64,000 nt of DNA. Source: Xiphydria camelus. Taxonomy: Eukaryota; Arthropoda; Insecta; Hymenoptera; Xiphydriidae. Below are positions 58,874 to 64,000 of this stretch, piece after piece. Location: contig OY783200.1 in NCBI GenBank assembly GCA_963678675.1, positions 25,310,190 to 25,374,189 on the forward strand, in the 5' to 3' direction. The notes under the pieces are model-generated. The model was given only the letters and a program-made list of their open reading frames with translations. It had not been told where the DNA came from and did not search any database. Both the position numbers and the translations under genes were made by a program. Each line of letters opens with the position of its first letter. Positions within the stretch are counted from its first letter, which is position 1.

Positions 58874-61800
58874 ATGACGACGAAGCGCACGCTGATTCTG
58901 CTCCTGGGGATAATCGCGCAGGCTCTCTGCGCCCCGAGCATCTGCACGGAATCCTGCAGGAGCTATCAAACGCAGCAAACGAATGGCGATCTGACGCAAC
59001 AGTTGACGAACTTGGATGGTCTCTCCCAGGTGTCGGGGCTGGATAGCGGCCTTCTGAACTTCGACAACACCCGACCGGGAAACTGGACGGAGCAGAACCA
59101 ATACAGGACCGACGGGGGCCGCGGAAGGGTCTACGAAGAGAAGGGACAGGTCGTAAAGGGACCCACGCGTGTGAGATTCTTCAAGAAGAATTACACGTCG
59201 AGCTACAGTACCGGCGGCGCCGGCGGTGGCTTCGATTCCCTGAGCCAGGGAGACGCGAATCTCAACTACGGCGGTGATTCCACGCTGCAATCGGCGAGTA
59301 GCTTAAACGAGAACGTCTTCGGTGGATCGAGCCTCGACACACGTCGGACCTACGGCGCTCGGCAGAGCAGTCACGCATCGAGAACGACCGACAATCGTAG
59401 CGAGAGGCTCGAGGATTTCGGAGAATTCGGCGGCGTTGACTCCGGCCTTCGGATGGCGCAACGCAGCGACTTGGAGCTCGTCAACGGTCGCGATTCCCTG
59501 CTGTCGACGAGCCGATCGTCGCCCGACGATTCCGCGCGACCCGGAAATTGGAGCACCGTGGACACTTACAGAACCGACGGAGGTCACGGCAATGTCTACG
59601 AGGAACAGGGACAGTCCGTGACCGGACCGAAGAGGACGCGGTACTACAGGAAGAATTACACGTCGAGCTATACCACCGGTGGAGCGCTTCCGGCACAGAC
59701 GGAATTGTCCAGCGTGATTGATCTCGAGAGAGAGATGCAACGGCTGCACAAGCAGTTCGACAGCTTCGGCAGGGAGATCCACCAGTCCGGCACGACATAC
59801 GTGGGAGGCTCCGAGCGGAGAAACAACCAGGGCACCGCGCAATCCTCGACGAGGGACATCAACAACGCTGGTTACGGTAGGGATTATCTGCAAACCACGG
59901 AGAATCTTTACGGCGGACACGAGCAGAGCCCGATCGATCAAGGATCCACCACCGACCGTGGAACTTCCGGCTATCGCAGGACCGTCTCCAGGCACGAGAC
60001 TTCTTCGAGCAGCGTGCAGCAGATTACCGGCCACGATCTCGATGGCGGCACCACCCTGATCCCGCAGAGCACCTACGCGCGTCCTGCACTTTCCTCGGAT
60101 AACCGTGATATCGGCGAACAGCCCGGAGGAGTTCAGCCCAGCGGCTATCGTGGCGCGGGCAACGAACAGCAGTCTTACGAGAATTCCTACGGCAACGAGG
60201 ACTACCAGATATCGCAGCAGGTCAACCAATTGCCGGATAGCTACGGACTGCCTTCCAGAAGGGTGCCTGCCGCGGGAGGCATCTTCGGCAGAGGCGAAAA
60301 TCAGATTGACCAAGCTCAGTCGCAAACGACGCAGACCGAAGAATACCGAAGGAGTCACGCCACCGCGGGAAGTCTGAGCAAAGATCAGAGTCACGTTTTC
60401 AGCGGATACGTTACCAGTATCGAGCCTCAGATCGATCAGTCCCAGACGACGCAGACCGAAGAAGACGAATACAGAACGAGTCACGCTTCCACGGGGAGTA
60501 TGAGCAGGGGGAGTCAGAGCCAGATGTCGAGCGGCTACGTCGGCACGGTTCAACCGGCCGGTAGCAGGCACTACGAGAGACATTGGAGCTCCCATCAACG
60601 CACCGTGGGTGGGAGCGCGATTCCCGAATTCACCACCGGCGCTTCGCAGATGCAAGAGTCCCAGCAAATTCAAACGATCGCCGGTCACCGTACCGCGGGC
60701 TCGTCGTTCGGCCAACGTTACGACCGGACGAATAGATACGTGGGGCAGAGCAGCGGCGGCGAAGGTAATTATGACCTCGCCTACGCGACCAGACCAGGGG
60801 AGCTGGTCACCGGTATTCTCGATGTGAATCAAATGGCCCAAGGAGCCGATTGCGATCAGGCGACCGCTGGACAAGACGTCCGGCACGCGACGAAGTATCG
60901 CAGGGTGTATAAACGGGCGACGCCCGGACGGGGGAGACAGTTTGACGATTCGTGGATTCCAGGTAGGTTGGAGAGTGAGTATCGTGGCGACCACTCGACG
61001 CAGCAGAATCAACGATCGGAGGATCTTACGCAGCAGACTCAGCATACGGGAGATCTCACTCAACAGAGTCAGCTACCTGAGGATCTGACGCAGCAGAGTC
61101 AGCGATCGGAAGATCTCATTCAACAGAGTCAACGATCGGAGGACCTTACGCAACAGACCAGCGGATTCGAGGATCTTACGCAGCAGACTCAGCCTACGGG
61201 AGATCTCATTCAACAGAATCAGCGATCGGAAGATCTCACTCAACAGAGTCAGCGATCGGAGGATCTCACGCAGCAGAGTCAGCGATCGGAGGATTTTACG
61301 CAGCAGACGCAGCGTTCGGAGGATTTCACTCAGCAGACCTCGGGGAAGATCGAGAATCTCGGTCAGCAGTCGCAGCGGGCTTGGTCTCCCGGTAAACCGC
61401 GGCTGGGAAATCTGGAAGATCTCGTTCAACAAACAAATTTAACCGGACAGACTTCCGGGAAACTCGAATTTGGTCCACAATCGCAGACCGGTGGCTTCGA
61501 AGACTCGACGCAGCAACTACAAAAGACTTCCGGGAATCTCGAGCTCGGTCAGCAGTTGCAGAGACCCTGGTCACCCGGTAAGTCGCAGGGGGAAAGTCTG
61601 GAAGATCTCACTCAACAAACCGGCGACTTCGACAAACTCACGCCGCAGACTTCGGGGAAAATCGAGAACCTCGGTCAACAGTCACAGCAGCCCTGGTCTG
61701 CCGGTAAACCGCAGCGAGGAAATCTGGATGATCTCACTCAACAGGCAGATTTTACCGAGCAGACTTCCGGGAAACTCGAATTCGGTGCACAGTCGCAGAC

Positions 61801-63913
61801 CGATGGCTTCGAAGACTCGACGCAGCAGCTACAGCAGACTTCGGGGAATCTCGAATTCGGTCAGCAGTCGCAGAGACCCTGGTCGAGCGGTAAGGCGCAG
61901 CGCGGGCACCCCGAAGATCTCCAGCAGCAGGAGCAGACCACGGGGAATCTCGAGCTCGGACGCCAATCACAAAATTCTAGGTTGCCCCGCGAGCAAACGG
62001 CTGTGAATTCCGAGGATCCGACGCAACAAACCTCGGGGAAGCTCGAATTCGAACGGCAGTCGCGAAATTCTTGGTCGGCTCGGGAACCACAGGATATACA
62101 CTCGCAGGATCTCACGCGGCAGTCCGAAAATTTCGAGGACTTTGCGCAACAGACGTCGGGGAATCTTGAATTCGGTCAAGAGACGCAACATCCTTGGTTG
62201 CCTCGCAAACCGCAGGATGCGGATTCCGACGATTTCGCGCAGCAGAACAGCAGTCCCGAGGATTTCACGCGACACATTTCGGGGAATCTGGAACTTAGTC
62301 AACAGACGCAAAATCCCTGGTCATCTCGCGAACCGCAGAGCCTAAGCTCGGCCGATCTGAGGCGAACTGACGAAAACGTGGAAGATTTGACTCAGCAGAC
62401 TTCGGGGAACCCCAACCGTGGTCGATACCCGCAGAATCCTTGGCTGAGCGGTAAACCGCAAAGCGGACATCACGCGCCGCAATCCACGGGCGACAAGGGC
62501 CTCGCGCAAAAGACCGGAGAAGTCGAAGACTTAACGCGGGAAAATCCTGAACCTTGGAGGTACTCGCAGAATCCTTGGTTGGTGAGCGGTAAACCGCAGA
62601 ATGGACGTCCCGAATCGCCGTCCGTGAACGTGGAAGACTTGACGCAGCAGACGGGAGGAGTCGAAGATTTTGCGCAACAAGCAGGAGACGATTTCGAGGA
62701 TTTGACTCAGCAGACATCGAGGAACGTCGAACTCACTCGACAGACTCAAAAGCCTTGGTTCTACAGCAAGCCGTACGGTGGAAACTCGCATAATTCCAGG
62801 CAGCAGCCATCGGGACAGCTCGAGCTCGGTGGAAAGCCTCGGTCGTACAGTAATCCTCGAACCGAACAGCACACCCCGTCAGCTGGAAACGTCGAAAACA
62901 TCGCGCAGCAGTCGCAGAATACTTGGCGACCAGAGCACGGTCGAGCGCCGAATTCTTGGAATGTGGGAAACCTGAACATCGGCAGCCAACGCGATGAGGA
63001 TTTGACCCAACGGAGCTCTACCGATGACGGAAACACCCAACGTACTTGGCAACCGATAAATCCGCCGATTCGTGAAAATTCCAAGCCCGCTCCGAAGCCG
63101 AAGCCGCGAAGACGACCTGGAATGCAGATTACCACTCCCGAGCCGCATAGCGACAATAGCGAGGAGCGACTCGTGCCGATTTCCATGGACGACGATTCCG
63201 ACGAATCCGATTTCAAGGAGAAGCGCGGGGGCGATCCGCTCAGGGGAGATCAGCCGCCGAATTTCGCGTCAGCGAGGCAGACAAAACCCCTGATAGAATT
63301 CGGCCAGGAAACTCAGCAAAATCAAGACTTGAGGCAGCAGTTTGAGAACGTGGAGTCGCTGGAGTCGGAGGAGCAACGAAGACGGCGCTACGGCGAGCAA
63401 GAGAGCCAGAGATACAGTCAGAACTTTGAGCAACAGTCAGGACGCGGTACTTTCGACGATGACCGACTAGGACAGCAGGTGCAGCGCGAACAGGACGTGC
63501 AGATGCTCTCCGACGATCTTCAGTTAACGAAGAAGAGCGTGGGTGATCTGGGGCGCACTCCCGAAGAGGATAATCTCAAAGTCGAACCCAGAATCCTATT
63601 GGCCTACGGTGGAGGAGGGTTCGACAGAGAATCGCGGGGCGAAGACTTCTACGACAAAGTGAAACCGGGTCCCAACGTGATCTTGTCACCCGACGACGGC
63701 AGGCCGACGTTCCTGATCGACGAAACACCAAGGACGACCACTACGACGATTCCTGAGGCTCCAGAAGAAAGCACTACGGAAGTCATTGCGGAAACTCCTC
63801 CTCCTCCTCCTCCTCCTCCTCCCTCGGTATGGCAGAAAATTGGGAACAGGGTGACGTCGAGCTTCGACAAGGCCAAAGACAAGGTACAGGGCTGGTTCGG
63901 CTCTTTAGGGTGA
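58874..63913 (+). CDS. Large secreted Gln/Ser-rich repeat protein, single exon
   Basis: One uninterrupted frame of 1679 residues. A signal peptide is clear (TKRTLILLLGIIAQALCA, cleavage near residue 20). Two copies of a ~50-residue module follow at about 67-116 and 222-271: RPGNW(T/S), YRTDGG.G.VYEE.GQ, then GP.R.R...KNYTSSY.TGG. From about 712 to 820 there is a tandem repeat of 8-10 residues, QRSEDLTQQ(S/T). A looser repeat then runs to about 1376 with TSGNLEFGQQSQ and PWSSGKPQ motifs. The C-terminal part has a basic patch (KPKPRRR), an acidic patch, a nine-proline run and a final amphipathic helix (VWQKIGNRVTSSFDKAKDKV). Cysteine is rare. Low complexity and secretion suggest an extracellular matrix, cuticle, glue or silk-like component. 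I do not recognise the family. Confidence 0.85.
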   Translation: MTTKRTLILLLGIIAQALCAPSICTESCRSYQTQQTNGDLTQQLTNLDGLSQVSGLDSGLLNFDNTRPGNWTEQNQYRTDGGRGRVYEEKGQVVKGPTRVRFFKKNYTSSYSTGGAGGGFDSLSQGDANLNYGGDSTLQSASSLNENVFGGSSLDTRRTYGARQSSHASRTTDNRSERLEDFGEFGGVDSGLRMAQRSDLELVNGRDSLLSTSRSSPDDSARPGNWSTVDTYRTDGGHGNVYEEQGQSVTGPKRTRYYRKNYTSSYTTGGALPAQTELSSVIDLEREMQRLHKQFDSFGREIHQSGTTYVGGSERRNNQGTAQSSTRDINNAGYGRDYLQTTENLYGGHEQSPIDQGSTTDRGTSGYRRTVSRHETSSSSVQQITGHDLDGGTTLIPQSTYARPALSSDNRDIGEQPGGVQPSGYRGAGNEQQSYENSYGNEDYQISQQVNQLPDSYGLPSRRVPAAGGIFGRGENQIDQAQSQTTQTEEYRRSHATAGSLSKDQSHVFSGYVTSIEPQIDQSQTTQTEEDEYRTSHASTGSMSRGSQSQMSSGYVGTVQPAGSRHYERHWSSHQRTVGGSAIPEFTTGASQMQESQQIQTIAGHRTAGSSFGQRYDRTNRYVGQSSGGEGNYDLAYATRPGELVTGILDVNQMAQGADCDQATAGQDVRHATKYRRVYKRATPGRGRQFDDSWIPGRLESEYRGDHSTQQNQRSEDLTQQTQHTGDLTQQSQLPEDLTQQSQRSEDLIQQSQRSEDLTQQTSGFEDLTQQTQPTGDLIQQNQRSEDLTQQSQRSEDLTQQSQRSEDFTQQTQRSEDFTQQTSGKIENLGQQSQRAWSPGKPRLGNLEDLVQQTNLTGQTSGKLEFGPQSQTGGFEDSTQQLQKTSGNLELGQQLQRPWSPGKSQGESLEDLTQQTGDFDKLTPQTSGKIENLGQQSQQPWSAGKPQRGNLDDLTQQADFTEQTSGKLEFGAQSQTDGFEDSTQQLQQTSGNLEFGQQSQRPWSSGKAQRGHPEDLQQQEQTTGNLELGRQSQNSRLPREQTAVNSEDPTQQTSGKLEFERQSRNSWSAREPQDIHSQDLTRQSENFEDFAQQTSGNLEFGQETQHPWLPRKPQDADSDDFAQQNSSPEDFTRHISGNLELSQQTQNPWSSREPQSLSSADLRRTDENVEDLTQQTSGNPNRGRYPQNPWLSGKPQSGHHAPQSTGDKGLAQKTGEVEDLTRENPEPWRYSQNPWLVSGKPQNGRPESPSVNVEDLTQQTGGVEDFAQQAGDDFEDLTQQTSRNVELTRQTQKPWFYSKPYGGNSHNSRQQPSGQLELGGKPRSYSNPRTEQHTPSAGNVENIAQQSQNTWRPEHGRAPNSWNVGNLNIGSQRDEDLTQRSSTDDGNTQRTWQPINPPIRENSKPAPKPKPRRRPGMQITTPEPHSDNSEERLVPISMDDDSDESDFKEKRGGDPLRGDQPPNFASARQTKPLIEFGQETQQNQDLRQQFENVESLESEEQRRRRYGEQESQRYSQNFEQQSGRGTFDDDRLGQQVQREQDVQMLSDDLQLTKKSVGDLGRTPEEDNLKVEPRILLAYGGGGFDRESRGEDFYDKVKPGPNVILSPDDGRPTFLIDETPRTTTTTIPEAPEESTTEVIAETPPPPPPPPPSVWQKIGNRVTSSFDKAKDKVQGWFGSLG

Positions 63914-64000
63914 ATCTACGAGTCGTTTGACTCGGAATCGAGATTTTGTGATATTGCGATTCGCCGGGGAGGGGCGGCGAATATAAGTTAGATTAGTTAG
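63914..64000 (+). other. Start of the 3' region of the Gln-rich gene
   Basis: The window ends 87 bases after the stop codon. No poly(A) signal is seen within it. Confidence 0.6.

Noticed and set aside
59303..61063. 586-codon minus-strand frame opposite the Gln-rich gene
   Set aside because: Antisense shadow of a GC-rich repetitive coding exon. No signal peptide or domain, and the plus-strand frame has a promoter, signal peptide and coherent modules.

Overview
This window looks like nuclear DNA from an insect, most likely a hymenopteran such as an ant or bee. The genes have short introns with GT-AG junctions, CpG-rich intergenic DNA alternates with AT-rich transposon DNA, and the gene set is metazoan (RpL18A, Rab39, MSH2, a TMEM145-like receptor, COA4, PTH2). 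The species call is inference; no mitochondrial or rRNA marker is present.

Layout. 1-3.4 kb: non-coding DNA with microsatellites and decayed repeats. 3.4-8.2 kb: a 4.8-kb DNA transposon with almost identical ~0.68-kb terminal inverted repeats (TIRs). 8.2-12.1 kb: non-coding, sharing repeat blocks with 2.0-2.5 kb. 12.7-13.9 kb: COA4 and, only 42 bases further on, PTH2 (both +). 15.6-17.6 kb: a five-exon TMEM145/GPR180-family seven-TM gene (-). 17.97-39.61 kb: a 21.6-kb unit bounded by long TIRs and filled by a 19.6-kb satellite. The satellite is built from 24-bp monomers that reverse direction around two kinds of palindromic centre. 39.7-40.9 kb: two copies of a palindromic MITE, half of which also lies beside the satellite. 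41.3-44.3 kb: RpL18A and Rab39 (+). 48.4-51.3 kb: a five-exon gene (-) that joins an F-box to a divergent actin fold. 52.1-56.2 kb: MSH2 (-), thirteen exons recognised, first exon not found. 58.9-63.9 kb: a single-exon gene (+) for a 1679-residue secreted Gln-rich repeat protein.

The genes show no shared pathway. They are mostly housekeeping genes: mitochondrial complex IV assembly, peptidyl-tRNA recycling, translation, membrane traffic and mismatch repair. Regulation is visible only as a TATA box before the Gln-rich gene, a pyrimidine-rich start region before RpL18A, poly(A) signals after PTH2, RpL18A and Rab39, and the possibly dicistronic COA4-PTH2 arrangement.

The two strongest candidates for something undescribed are the TIR-bounded palindromic satellite, including an internal ~5.4-5.6-kb duplication whose copies differ in length by whole 24-bp monomers, and the F-box/actin-fold protein.
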